Notes under the pieces: generated by a model | Seen by the model: the letters and a program-made list of their open reading frames with translations, nothing else | Told to the model about the DNA's origin: nothing | Database searches by the model: none | Position numbers and translations under genes: made by a program | In this document: positions 1 through 6,038 of the stretch, piece after piece | How the letters are laid out: each line of letters opens with the position of its first letter | How positions within the stretch are numbered: position 1 is the stretch's first letter | Assembly (NCBI GenBank): GCA_030620695.1 | Contig: JAUXEA010000003.1 | Coordinates: forward strand, 1-17,201 | Length of the DNA stretch: 17,201 nt | Origin: Candidatus Aenigmatarchaeota archaeon | Lineage (GTDB): Archaea > Aenigmatarchaeota > Aenigmatarchaeia > QMZS01 | Direction of reading: 5' to 3'

Positions 1-105
1 AACTTCAAATTTCCCGCCAATAAAGTTTTCTTTTTCTAAAATTAGAAATTTATTTTTACAGAAAATTAATCCTTTCACAGCCTCAAATTTTTTTAGAATT
101 GGCAT
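1..105 (-). CDS. Probable NUDIX hydrolase, N-terminal part (runs off left edge)
   Basis: Reading the minus strand from the ATG at 105-103 gives 35 codons with no stop up to the window edge, so this is the start of a gene and the rest is missing. The visible peptide has the layout of a NUDIX N-terminus: a first strand (VKGLIFCKNKFLILEKE) followed by FIGGKFEV, which in the family leads directly into the PGGxxE segment just before the NUDIX box. The NUDIX box itself would lie to the left of position 1, so the metal-binding REx2EExGU residues cannot be checked. NUDIX enzymes hydrolyse nucleoside diphosphates linked to another moiety; no substrate can be given here. The start lies 19 nt beyond the rtcB stop on the same strand, so co-transcription with rtcB is likely. 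No Shine-Dalgarno is visible. The family call is an inference from a short fragment. Confidence 0.6.
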   Translation of the reverse strand, partial: MPILKKFEAVKGLIFCKNKFLILEKENFIGGKFEV

Positions 106-124
106 AATTTGTATAAAAATTAAT

Positions 125-1567
125 TTATCCCTTAACAACACCAACAGGAACAACCCTCACAACTTTCTTTGAGATTCCTGCAATGTCAACTGCTTTTGCA
201 ACCTCGTCAATATCTTTGTAAGCATTTGGTGATTCTTCTGCCAGAACTTTTGGGCTTGTTGACCTTGCAATAATTCCTCTTTTAGCCAACTCTTCCCTGA
301 TTGTGTTCCCCCTGAAATCTCTTATTGCCTTGCTCCTGCTCATAACTCTCCCTGCCCCGTGGCATGAAGAATAAAAAGTATTCTTTGCGTTTTCACCTCC
401 AACCAGAATATAACTTGCTGTTCCCATCGAACCCGCAATTAAAACAGGCTGCCCCACTTTTCTGTAAGTCTCCGGCACCAACTCATGTCCGGCAGGTAAA
501 CTTCTTGTTGCCCCTTTCCTGTGAACATACAATTTTCTTTTTTCTCCGTTTACTTCATGTTCTTCCAGTTTGCAGATATTGTGGCACACATCATAAATTA
601 GTTTCATATCCATTTCCTCCCGGTTTTTTCCAAAGACTTTCTCAAAACTTTCTCTAATCCAGCTCGTCATCACAGTTCTGTTTGTAAAAGCATAATTTAC
701 TCCTCCTTTCATTGCCTCAAAATAATCCTGTCCTTCCTTGGAATTTGCAGGAGCGCAAACAAGTTGCCTGTCCGGAAGCCAGATATTATATTTTTTTGCT
801 GCCATCTCATGGATTTTTAAATAATCTGTGGCAACCTGGTGCCCAAGACCCCTGGAACCACAATGCAACATCACAATAATCTGGTCTTTGTCAGTAACAC
901 CAAAAACTTTTGCAATTTCAGAATCAAAAATCTGGTCTGCTTTTTGAATTTCCAGAAAGTGGTTTCCTGCTCCAAGAGTTCCCAATTGCGGAAGTCCTCT
1001 TTTCTTTGCCAAATCAGAAATTTTATCAGGATTTGCTCCGGGTATGCACCCATATTCCTCCATGTGCTGCAAATCTTCTTTTGTTGCATAATTATTTTCC
1101 ATAGCCCATTTTGCTCCCTTCACCAATACTTCATCCAGTTCATCAACAGATAATCTTAATTTTCCTTTTGAGCCAACCCCCGTAGGAATATTTTGAAACA
1201 GGACATCAATTAACTGTCTCAATTTTGGTTTTACCTCTTTGTAAGTCAAATTTGTTTTAATCATCCTGATTCCGCAATTTATGTCAAATCCCGTGCACCC
1301 ACTGGAAATTACACCATTTTCTGAATCAAATGCTCCAATAGCACCCATTGGTAAACCATAACCCCAGTGAATATCAGGCATTCCAAAAACAGGTTCAACA
1401 ACTCCAGGTAAGCAGGCAACATTTGTTAACTGCTTTATTGCTTCATCTTCAGCAGCCTCAATAATCTTTTCAGTAGCAATAATTTTTGCATTTACTCTCA
1501 TTTCTTTTCTCATTCCCTTTGGAATCAAATATTCTACTTCAGAAATCTTCTTAATTTGCCCTAACAT
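125..1567 (-). CDS. rtcB: RNA-splicing ligase RtcB (tRNA ligase)
   Basis: 480 residues, full length for the family. RtcB is the archaeal tRNA-splicing ligase: it joins 2',3'-cyclic phosphate and 5'-hydroxyl RNA ends left by the splicing endonuclease, using GTP and Mn2+. Landmarks visible: CTGFDINCGIRM with metal ligands D95 and C98; LGAGNHF with H203; MLHCGSRGLGHQ with H235; DVCHN with H329; and SCHGAGRVMSR with H403, which corresponds to the histidine that becomes guanylylated. These positions match the Pyrococcus numbering almost exactly and all catalytic residues are present. No intein interrupts the gene. The N-terminus (IPKGMRKEMRVNAKI) aligns with the usual family start, supporting the ATG at 1567. 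Upstream lies a 30-bp divergent promoter; downstream, 19 nt away on the same strand, is the probable NUDIX gene. Archease, its usual helper protein, is not in the window. Confidence 0.97.
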   Translation of the reverse strand: MLGQIKKISEVEYLIPKGMRKEMRVNAKIIATEKIIEAAEDEAIKQLTNVACLPGVVEPVFGMPDIHWGYGLPMGAIGAFDSENGVISSGCTGFDINCGIRMIKTNLTYKEVKPKLRQLIDVLFQNIPTGVGSKGKLRLSVDELDEVLVKGAKWAMENNYATKEDLQHMEEYGCIPGANPDKISDLAKKRGLPQLGTLGAGNHFLEIQKADQIFDSEIAKVFGVTDKDQIIVMLHCGSRGLGHQVATDYLKIHEMAAKKYNIWLPDRQLVCAPANSKEGQDYFEAMKGGVNYAFTNRTVMTSWIRESFEKVFGKNREEMDMKLIYDVCHNICKLEEHEVNGEKRKLYVHRKGATRSLPAGHELVPETYRKVGQPVLIAGSMGTASYILVGGENAKNTFYSSCHGAGRVMSRSKAIRDFRGNTIREELAKRGIIARSTSPKVLAEESPNAYKDIDEVAKAVDIAGISKKVVRVVPVGVVKG

Positions 1568-1597
1568 AAACCTATAAATACTTTAAAGTATTAAATT
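1568..1597. promoter_or_regulatory. Compact divergent promoter with 16-bp palindrome
   Basis: Only 30 bp separate the start codons of rtcB (minus) and the membrane protein at 1598 (plus). For the plus gene, TATAAATA at 1573-1580 sits 18-25 nt before the ATG. For rtcB, reading the minus strand, TTTAATA at about 1590-1596 sits 23-29 nt before its ATG. A perfect palindrome AATACTTTAAAGTATT spans 1577-1592 and overlaps both boxes. The spacing fits archaeal leaderless transcripts that start at or next to the AUG. The sequence is seen directly; promoter activity is inferred. Confidence 0.6.
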
Positions 1598-2173
1598 ATG
1601 GTAGTTAGTTACGCAGCTTGTACTGTGCTTGGACTTAGCGGACAACTTTGCACAATGCTTTACGAAGTGATTTTTCCATGGGTTTTGACATTCGCAATAA
1701 TCTTTGGACTACTAATAAAGACAGGATTGTTCAAAGGGCAAAGCGATGACAAAACAGCAAGAGGTGTTTCAGGGATAATTTCATTAGTTATTGGATTTTT
1801 TCTGGTAGCATTTACCCCTTGGGGTTCTTCAATTGGTCAATTTTTTGTGATGGCTTCAGGAACAACAATGATGTTTTTAATGGTGATTCTTGGAATAATG
1901 CTGGTGATTGGCTTGTTTAGTCCAAAGTTACTGGAAGCAGGAACAGGCTGGAAAGGTCCGGCAACTTTAATAGGAATTGTTTTTGTTGCATGGTTGCTTC
2001 TTGGAGGGGCATTTGGTGGTGGAACTAGTTGGTTTTACTATGGAATGTGGAACGATATTGTTGCGTTAGTAATAATATTGATAGTGATTGGACTAATGAT
2101 GTGGTTTGTTACAAGTGGTGGTGGAGAAGGCAAAGATGAAGACCCTAAAAAGGGAAAACCAGCACAAGAATAA
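1598..2173 (+). CDS. Five-helix integral membrane protein, unknown function
   Basis: 191 residues that I do not recognise as a named family. Hydrophobic segments are visible at about residues 25-41, 57-74, 82-107, 121-140 and 153-172. A hydrophilic, charged C-terminus (GGGEGKDEDPKKGKPAQE, about 174-191) follows. Gly-rich stretches (GGAFGGGTSW near 136-144) occur between helices 4 and 5. Two cysteines (8 and 18) precede the first helix. Without a cleavable signal, the protein is most likely inserted in the cytoplasmic membrane. It is transcribed divergently from rtcB from a 30-bp promoter and lies 22 nt upstream of the ATP-grasp gene, so those two may form an operon. Small polytopic proteins of this kind are common orphans in DPANN-type genomes; a pilus- or secretion-related role is possible but nothing in the sequence proves it. 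Confidence 0.8.
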   Translation: MVVSYAACTVLGLSGQLCTMLYEVIFPWVLTFAIIFGLLIKTGLFKGQSDDKTARGVSGIISLVIGFFLVAFTPWGSSIGQFFVMASGTTMMFLMVILGIMLVIGLFSPKLLEAGTGWKGPATLIGIVFVAWLLLGGAFGGGTSWFYYGMWNDIVALVIILIVIGLMMWFVTSGGGEGKDEDPKKGKPAQE

Positions 2174-2195
2174 ATTATTTTGATTTTCTTTTATT

Positions 2196-3020
2196 ATGAA
2201 ATTTTTATTAATTACGGAAAGTTTAGGCTATAATTTTGAACCTCAGTTAATAAAGGAGATAAAGAAACTTGATGTAAATACTGAAATAATAGATTTATCT
2301 ACAATCAAAACATTTATCCCAAAAAAATATGACCTAATCTATGCAAGACTTATGCCTTATGAAAATTGTGGATTAATAAGTTATTATCTCTCAAAGACTC
2401 TTGAAATAAAAAGTAACAAGTTTGTAGACTCTCCAGAAAACATTTTAAATTATCAAAATAAATTACTATGCTATGAATTGCTCAAAGATAAAATTCCAAT
2501 TGTAAAAACAGAATTATTACTGCCAAATTCAAAGATAGGAAAGAAATTTGAAAAGACTAAAATTGTAAAACCTTTATTCGGACGGGCAGGTTATTGTGTT
2601 GAGAAAATAAGCAAAAACTCACCAAAATTGTTAACACTATATTTGAAAAAGAAGTCTATTTCTTATCTTACTTATCCCTACATTGTTCAGGATTATATAG
2701 ACTTTGAAAAATTAGTCAGAGTAATAATTTTAAACAAAAAACCCGTATTTGCTTTGTCAACAGATAAGAAAAACTGGAAATGTTCTATCTACAAAAAGGC
2801 TTATCAATATTCTCTTGACAATAAATTAAAAAATTACTCAAAAATTGCAGCAGAAGAAATGAATTTAAATATTGGTGCTTTTGATTTCTTCTTCAAGGAT
2901 GGAGAATATATTTTCAATGAATTTAACTATTGTTGCGATTTGCCTGAAATAAACAAAATGGTTGGCTTCAATTTCCATAAAAAAGTTAGTAAATTCTTTT
3001 TGAATTTAGTAAAGAAATAG
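2196..3020 (+). CDS. RimK-like ATP-grasp ligase
   Basis: 274 residues with an ATP-grasp fold of the RimK/LysX/glutathione-synthetase group. These enzymes activate a carboxylate as an acylphosphate and join it to an amine, for example adding glutamate or other amino acids to proteins or small molecules. Visible landmarks: DSPENILNYQNKLLCYELL (K89) with IPIVKTE, matching the start of the family domain; IVKPLFGRAGYCVEKI (K125), the ATP-grasp lysine and flexible glycine loop; YIVQDYIDFEKLVRVIIL (Q165, R175); and metal ligands D230, E242 and N244 with the same 12- and 2-residue spacing seen in E. coli RimK. One oddity is LVR where many relatives have DxR. The N-terminal 75 residues form a pre-ATP-grasp alpha/beta domain. 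Substrate unknown; no LysW-type carrier or ribosomal S6 partner is visible nearby. Likely follows the membrane-protein gene in one transcript (22-nt gap). Confidence 0.85.
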   Translation: MKFLLITESLGYNFEPQLIKEIKKLDVNTEIIDLSTIKTFIPKKYDLIYARLMPYENCGLISYYLSKTLEIKSNKFVDSPENILNYQNKLLCYELLKDKIPIVKTELLLPNSKIGKKFEKTKIVKPLFGRAGYCVEKISKNSPKLLTLYLKKKSISYLTYPYIVQDYIDFEKLVRVIILNKKPVFALSTDKKNWKCSIYKKAYQYSLDNKLKNYSKIAAEEMNLNIGAFDFFFKDGEYIFNEFNYCCDLPEINKMVGFNFHKKVSKFFLNLVKK

Positions 3021-3043
3021 GATAAAATTAAAAAAACAAAATT

Positions 3044-3091
3044 TCTCATTGTAATTTTAAGTATTAGTTTATACTCACAATTAATAAGAGA
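3044..3091. terminator. Possible hairpin between convergent genes
   Basis: In the AT-rich gap between the convergent ATP-grasp and tfb genes, short arms nest inside one another: TCTC (3044-3047) with GAGA (3088-3091), ATTGT (3048-3052) with ACAAT (3077-3081), and AGTAT (3060-3064) with ATACT (3071-3075). The stem has unpaired stretches and low GC, so it may be chance. The position, where both transcripts must end, is the main reason to list it. Confidence 0.3.
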
Positions 3092-3102
3092 TAGAATATA
3101 AA

Positions 3103-3119
3103 ATAAAAATTAAAAAAAA
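3103..3119 (-). terminator. Oligo-T terminator of tfb
   Basis: On the minus strand, 9-16 nt after the tfb stop codon, the transcript runs into eight uridines (A8 at 3112-3119 on the plus strand) followed by further U-rich sequence. Archaeal RNA polymerase commonly terminates at such T-tracts without a hairpin. Confidence 0.5.
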
Positions 3120-3127
3120 CAAGAAAA

Positions 3128-4093
3128 TTATTCTTTTTGAAGGTCTTTCTGCAATTCTTCCAATTCTTTCATTTTCTGCTCAACTTTGTCTTCAATTCCC
3201 AAAGCCTTTGCAATGTCTTTGCACCTGTTTCTGATTGTTACTTCAGTCACTCCGATTGTAGCTGCAATTTTTCTCTGTGATACAACTTCCCCGTTCATTA
3301 TTGCTGCAATATATAGAGTTGCTGCTGCCAGCCCTATTGGACCTTTTCCTGAGACTTCTTCATCACTTTTTATTTTCTTCAAATACTGCTTTGCTCTTAT
3401 CTGTGACTTATCACTTAATCCGAGAATTGTTGCGCATCTCGGAACATAGTCAACTGCTTTGGCAGGCAAAATTCTCAGTCCAAGTTTTCTTGCAACATAT
3501 CTATAGGTTCTCCCTAGATCTCTTTTATCAACTCCTGAAACCTCACATATTTCATTCATCAATCTTGGGGACCCATACTCTCTTGAAAGAGCATAAATCA
3601 AAGAACCAATTACTGCTTCAATACTTCTTCCTTTTACCAAACCCTCTTCCAATGCTTTTTCATACATTGTAGCAATTTCTTCCTGCAAATTCTTTGACAA
3701 ACTTAAAGCAGAAGATACTCTTTCCAACTCAGAGAGTGCATACCCAAAATTTCTGTCTTTACTGGAAATAAGTCTTTTCTGCCAGTTTTTTATCCTGAAA
3801 TATTGTCCTCTTTTGCTGGCAGAAACCTTAAACAGTTCTGCCTGACTCTTTCCGATTTCTGTTCCAATTCCCTTGTCATGTCTTGTTTTGGATAATGGTG
3901 CTCCTGTTCTTGCTGTCTTCTCCAACTCTTCGCTGTCAAAAGCTCTCCAGTCCTGCTGTGTATCAACCATACTTTCGTCCAGGATTAAACCACACTTTGA
4001 GCAAATCTTCTCTCCTCTTGTACTATCAACCAATATTTGTGTTGCCCCGCATTCAGGGCATTTCAAACCAGATTCTTTTTTTATCTTCAACAT
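3128..4093 (-). CDS. tfb: Transcription initiation factor TFB (TFIIB)
   Basis: 321 residues. TFB bridges TBP-bound TATA-box DNA and RNA polymerase, sets direction through the BRE and places the start site. Domains in order: an N-terminal zinc ribbon with C12, C15, C31 and C34 (CPECG and CSKCG); the B-reader/linker region at about 45-82 (DWRAFDSEELEKTARTGAP and SKTRHDKGIGTEIG); two cyclin-like repeats at about 115-205 and 210-305; and a Lys/Glu-rich tail (about 305-321) that looks like a short coiled coil beyond the usual end. The second repeat carries the helix-turn-helix that reads the BRE (VSQRKIAATIGVTEVTIRNR). All key elements are intact. It stands alone rather than beside RNA polymerase genes. 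Its own promoter and Shine-Dalgarno are unusually clear for this window, implying a leadered transcript. Confidence 0.97.
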   Translation of the reverse strand: MLKIKKESGLKCPECGATQILVDSTRGEKICSKCGLILDESMVDTQQDWRAFDSEELEKTARTGAPLSKTRHDKGIGTEIGKSQAELFKVSASKRGQYFRIKNWQKRLISSKDRNFGYALSELERVSSALSLSKNLQEEIATMYEKALEEGLVKGRSIEAVIGSLIYALSREYGSPRLMNEICEVSGVDKRDLGRTYRYVARKLGLRILPAKAVDYVPRCATILGLSDKSQIRAKQYLKKIKSDEEVSGKGPIGLAAATLYIAAIMNGEVVSQRKIAATIGVTEVTIRNRCKDIAKALGIEDKVEQKMKELEELQKDLQKE

Positions 4094-4099
4094 TTTCTA

Positions 4100-4105
4100 C
4101 CACCT
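4100..4105 (-). promoter_or_regulatory. Shine-Dalgarno of tfb
   Basis: The minus strand reads AAAGGTGGTAGAAAATG. AGGTGG lies six nt before the tfb ATG and is complementary to the usual archaeal 16S rRNA 3' end. It is the only clear Shine-Dalgarno I found ahead of a gene in this window. Confidence 0.65.
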
Positions 4106-4143
4106 TTCAGTTAAAAAAGGCATTTTAATATATGTATTTAAAG

Positions 4144-4151
4144 TATATAAA
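4144..4151 (-). promoter_or_regulatory. TATA box and BRE of tfb
   Basis: The minus strand reads CGAAATCTTTATATAC: a textbook archaeal TATA box (TTTATATA at 4151-4144) preceded by a purine-rich BRE-like CGAAA. Transcription would start about 25 nt downstream, near 4120, giving a leader of roughly 26 nt that includes the Shine-Dalgarno. The rest of the 233-bp gap (4152-4326) is AT-rich; I see no gene in it, only the probable promoter of the pilin-like gene (TTTAATACATATATTTATAT just before 4327). Confidence 0.65.
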
Positions 4152-4326
4152 GATTTCGGTGATAGAATATATATTTTGCAGAGGATAGATTTAGGTCTTT
4201 AAAAGGAAAATATTGGTTATTTTGTAGTAATAAGGGATATTCAAAGTTTTGGAGTAATTAGGTAAAATGAACAAAAAGGTTCTAAAACTAATTTTTAGTG
4301 TTTTCTTTTAATACATATATTTATAT

Positions 4327-4797
4327 ATGAAACAGAAAAAAGGCATCTCTCCAGTAATAGCAACAATATTGATGGTGATGCTTACAGTAGGTCTGGTAGC
4401 GTTCAGTTATACATGGTTCAGGACAACAGGTGAAGGTGCAAAAGAGCAATCAGAAACCCAGCTAACCCAGTTAGAAAAAGCATCGCAGGGAATTGAAATA
4501 CCAATTGCTTATCAATGTGATTCTGATATTTGCTTTGAAATAAAGGCTTCAGTGATGAACAGTTTAACTATTCCAATGAATGGTAATGGGTATTATGTAA
4601 ATAATGTTCCAAAAACTATAAGTGCTTGGGATGGTGGTATAAGTGGAACAAGTTGTAATAGCACAGATTTAACTCTTGCTCTAGGAACGAGTTGTTATGG
4701 AAAAATAACTAACTATAATTGTACTTTAGGAGATACACTTAAAGTAGCAATTTCATGGGGTGCAGAAGAAACAAAGCAAATAGATGGATGCTCTTAG
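4327..4797 (+). CDS. Type IV pilin-like protein with six cysteines
   Basis: 156 residues. The N-terminus MKQKKG-ISPVIATILMVMLTVGLVAFSYTWF is a class III signal sequence: a short basic leader ending in Gly6, the probable cut site of a FlaK/PibD/EppA-type prepilin peptidase, then the archaeal-pilin ISPVIA motif and a hydrophobic helix. The mature protein would either polymerise through this helix or stay anchored by it on the outer face of the membrane. The globular part (about 45-156) holds six cysteines, many for an archaeal pilin, so disulfides are likely once exported. Asn-X-Ser/Thr sites (for example NST and NCT) could be glycosylated. It is a lone gene with tfb divergent upstream and rpl2 convergent downstream; no pilus ATPase or platform protein is in the window. 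An AT-rich promoter sits directly before the ATG. It could also be a minor pilin-like surface protein rather than a filament subunit. Confidence 0.85.
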   Translation: MKQKKGISPVIATILMVMLTVGLVAFSYTWFRTTGEGAKEQSETQLTQLEKASQGIEIPIAYQCDSDICFEIKASVMNSLTIPMNGNGYYVNNVPKTISAWDGGISGTSCNSTDLTLALGTSCYGKITNYNCTLGDTLKVAISWGAEETKQIDGCS

Positions 4798-4816
4798 TTT
4801 TTTGTTTATAATTTTT
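4798..4816 (+). terminator. T-rich terminator of the pilin-like gene
   Basis: Immediately after the TAG stop come T6 (4798-4803) and T5 (4812-4816) tracts on the plus strand, in the 38-bp gap before the convergent rpl2 stop. This matches the T-tract termination used by archaeal RNA polymerase. Confidence 0.5.
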
Positions 4817-4835
4817 AATTGAAATTTTGTCTAAA

Positions 4836-5528
4836 CTATTTCTTTTTCTTCCCTGTTCTTCTTGGAGCAATACTTCCCACTTTCTGTCCTGGCGGAGCAT
4901 GTCTTGACACACTTGTTGATTTTCCCGGCTTTGTTCTTCCCCCAAAAGGATGGTCCACAGGATTCATTTTGTTTCCGGAAGTTCTTGGATAAAGTTTTCC
5001 TGTTGCCCTCATTAATTTAAATTTTGTTCCTGCCTTTAAAAAAGGTTTTGTTGTTCTTGCATAACCAGCAGGTTTTCCAACAATTGCCCTGCAATTGTTT
5101 TTTATTTTCTTGATTTTCTTTGAAGGAAACTGCAAACTTGTGTACCCTTTCTCATGAGATTTAACAATTGCAAAAGAGCCTGATGATTTGCAGAATTTCC
5201 CACCATCTCTATAAACGGATTCTATACAATATACAGAATGCCCCTCTGGAACTTTCCCAACCTCCAGAATATTTCCAGTGGATGGATTAGCCTTGGCAGA
5301 AATATCAACAATATTATTTGTAGATAATCCTATAGGTGCAATAATGAAATCAAATGTTCCGTCTTCAAATTGTATTTTCGCGATAGGGGTCTTGCGGGCA
5401 CTCACATGCTTTATATCTATTATTTTTGCTCTGCCTTCTTTTTTAGGCAGTTTAATTTTAAGTGCTCCTTTTGCCCTGTATGTAGAACTTCCCTTACCCC
5501 TTCTCTGTGCAATAATTCTCTTTCCCAT
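4836..5528 (-). CDS. rpl2: Large-subunit ribosomal protein uL2
   Basis: 230 residues, slightly short for archaeal uL2 (about 240). uL2 binds 23S rRNA at the subunit interface and is required for peptidyl-transferase assembly. Recognisable features: the basic start MGKRIIAQRRGKGSSTYRAKG; the first beta-barrel segment around KTPIAKIQFEDG; the GKPAGYARTTKPFLKAG segment; and the C-terminal archaeal signature MNPVDHPFGG with H193, the histidine equivalent to the one reported as important for peptidyl-transferase activity in bacterial uL2. It continues to APPGQKVGSIAPRRTGKKKK. The missing length is mostly in the N-terminal third (residues 20-45). The gene stands alone, away from the usual S10-type cluster (L3-L4-L23-L2-S19), as often in reduced archaeal genomes. 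Its start codon abuts the first copy of a 34-bp palindromic repeat that also contains its likely TATA box. Confidence 0.96.
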   Translation of the reverse strand: MGKRIIAQRRGKGSSTYRAKGALKIKLPKKEGRAKIIDIKHVSARKTPIAKIQFEDGTFDFIIAPIGLSTNNIVDISAKANPSTGNILEVGKVPEGHSVYCIESVYRDGGKFCKSSGSFAIVKSHEKGYTSLQFPSKKIKKIKNNCRAIVGKPAGYARTTKPFLKAGTKFKLMRATGKLYPRTSGNKMNPVDHPFGGRTKPGKSTSVSRHAPPGQKVGSIAPRRTGKKKK

Positions 5529-5562
5529 AAGCCTTTTACGGTTAAATTTAATAAAAAGGCTT
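5529..5562. repeat. 34-bp palindromic repeat, copy 1 (abuts rpl2 start)
   Basis: Arms AAGCCTTTT (5529-5537) and AAAAGGCTT (5554-5562) are perfect inverted repeats around a 16-bp AT-rich core. The element begins at the base next to the rpl2 ATG. Read toward rpl2, its core gives TTTATTAAATTT at 5554-5543, about 15-26 nt before the ATG, a plausible TATA box for a leaderless transcript. The arms therefore flank the promoter like an operator. It is followed by the palindrome GGCTTAAGCC (5558-5567). Identical copy 2 lies 62 bp away. Confidence 0.9.
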
Positions 5563-5590
5563 AAGCCAAAAAAGTAAATTGATTAGTAAG

Positions 5591-5624
5591 AAGCCTTTTA
5601 CGGTTAAATTTAATAAAAAGGCTT
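5591..5624. repeat. 34-bp palindromic repeat, copy 2
   Basis: Identical in all 34 positions to copy 1 and in the same orientation, 28 bp further on. For the plus-strand nuclease gene, the core AAATTTAATA (5606-5615) lies about 31-40 nt before its ATG at 5646, so it could serve as that gene's TATA box with a short leader. The perfect identity suggests recent duplication or selection. Confidence 0.9.
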
Positions 5625-5645
5625 CACTCGGTTTAATTCAAAACT

Positions 5646-6035
5646 ATGATATTTATGAACACTTTATATTTTGTAATTATATTCCTGTTTGTTGTCAACA
5701 TACTTTTAATTTATCTTCTTGTTGCAAAAATCAAAAAAGAAAAAGAAATCAGAAAGGAAGCAATTGAAAAGAGCAGGCTTGTCCTGGAAGGAAAATTTAA
5801 GGAGCAATTGGCTCCCTTTCTGCCAGAATTTGGATTTAATCCAACAGATGCAAGATTTATTGGCTCCCCAGTTGATTTCATTGTCTTTGATGGCGCAGCA
5901 GAGAGTAATATAAAGAAAATTGTGTTTCTTGAAGTAAAGTCAGGAAAAAGCAAATTGACAAAAAAAGAAGGACAAATTAAAGAAAGTATTGAGAAAGGGA
6001 GAATTGAGTTTAGGGAAATGAAATTAGACTTTTGA
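5646..6035 (+). CDS. Membrane-anchored Holliday-junction-resolvase-related nuclease
   Basis: 129 residues. A single transmembrane helix (about 6-27) and a basic coiled stretch (28-45) are followed by a restriction-endonuclease-like domain. The catalytic pattern is clear: ARFIGSPVDFIVFDG (acidic residue in VDF), then IVFLEVKSGKSKLTKKEGQIKESIEKGRIEF, giving the D...ExK core of PD-(D/E)xK nucleases. This arrangement matches the endonuclease family annotated as related to archaeal Holliday junction resolvase, many members of which also carry an N-terminal helix. That predicts a nuclease domain tethered to the cytoplasmic face of the membrane. Substrate and partners are unknown. A second ATG four codons in (5655) is an alternative start. 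The gene diverges from rpl2, with the two 34-bp repeats between them, and converges with the next gene, leaving three bases between stops. Confidence 0.8.
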   Translation: MIFMNTLYFVIIFLFVVNILLIYLLVAKIKKEKEIRKEAIEKSRLVLEGKFKEQLAPFLPEFGFNPTDARFIGSPVDFIVFDGAAESNIKKIVFLEVKSGKSKLTKKEGQIKESIEKGRIEFREMKLDF

Positions 6036-6038
6036 TTG

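Noticed and set aside
364..657. Open frame on the plus strand opposite rtcB
   Set aside because: It lies wholly inside rtcB on the other strand and encodes no recognisable domain.
2790..2800. AAAAAGGCTT inside the ATP-grasp gene, similar to the repeat arm
   Set aside because: It is within coding sequence, lacks the opposite arm and AT core, and is explained by codon use in an AT-rich gene.
5529..5624. Two 34-bp palindromic repeats separated by 28 bp, resembling a minimal CRISPR array
   Set aside because: There is only one spacer-sized gap, no cas gene in the window, and the repeat arms recur elsewhere as solitary motifs. The first copy abuts a ribosomal gene start codon, which suits a promoter or palindromic element better.
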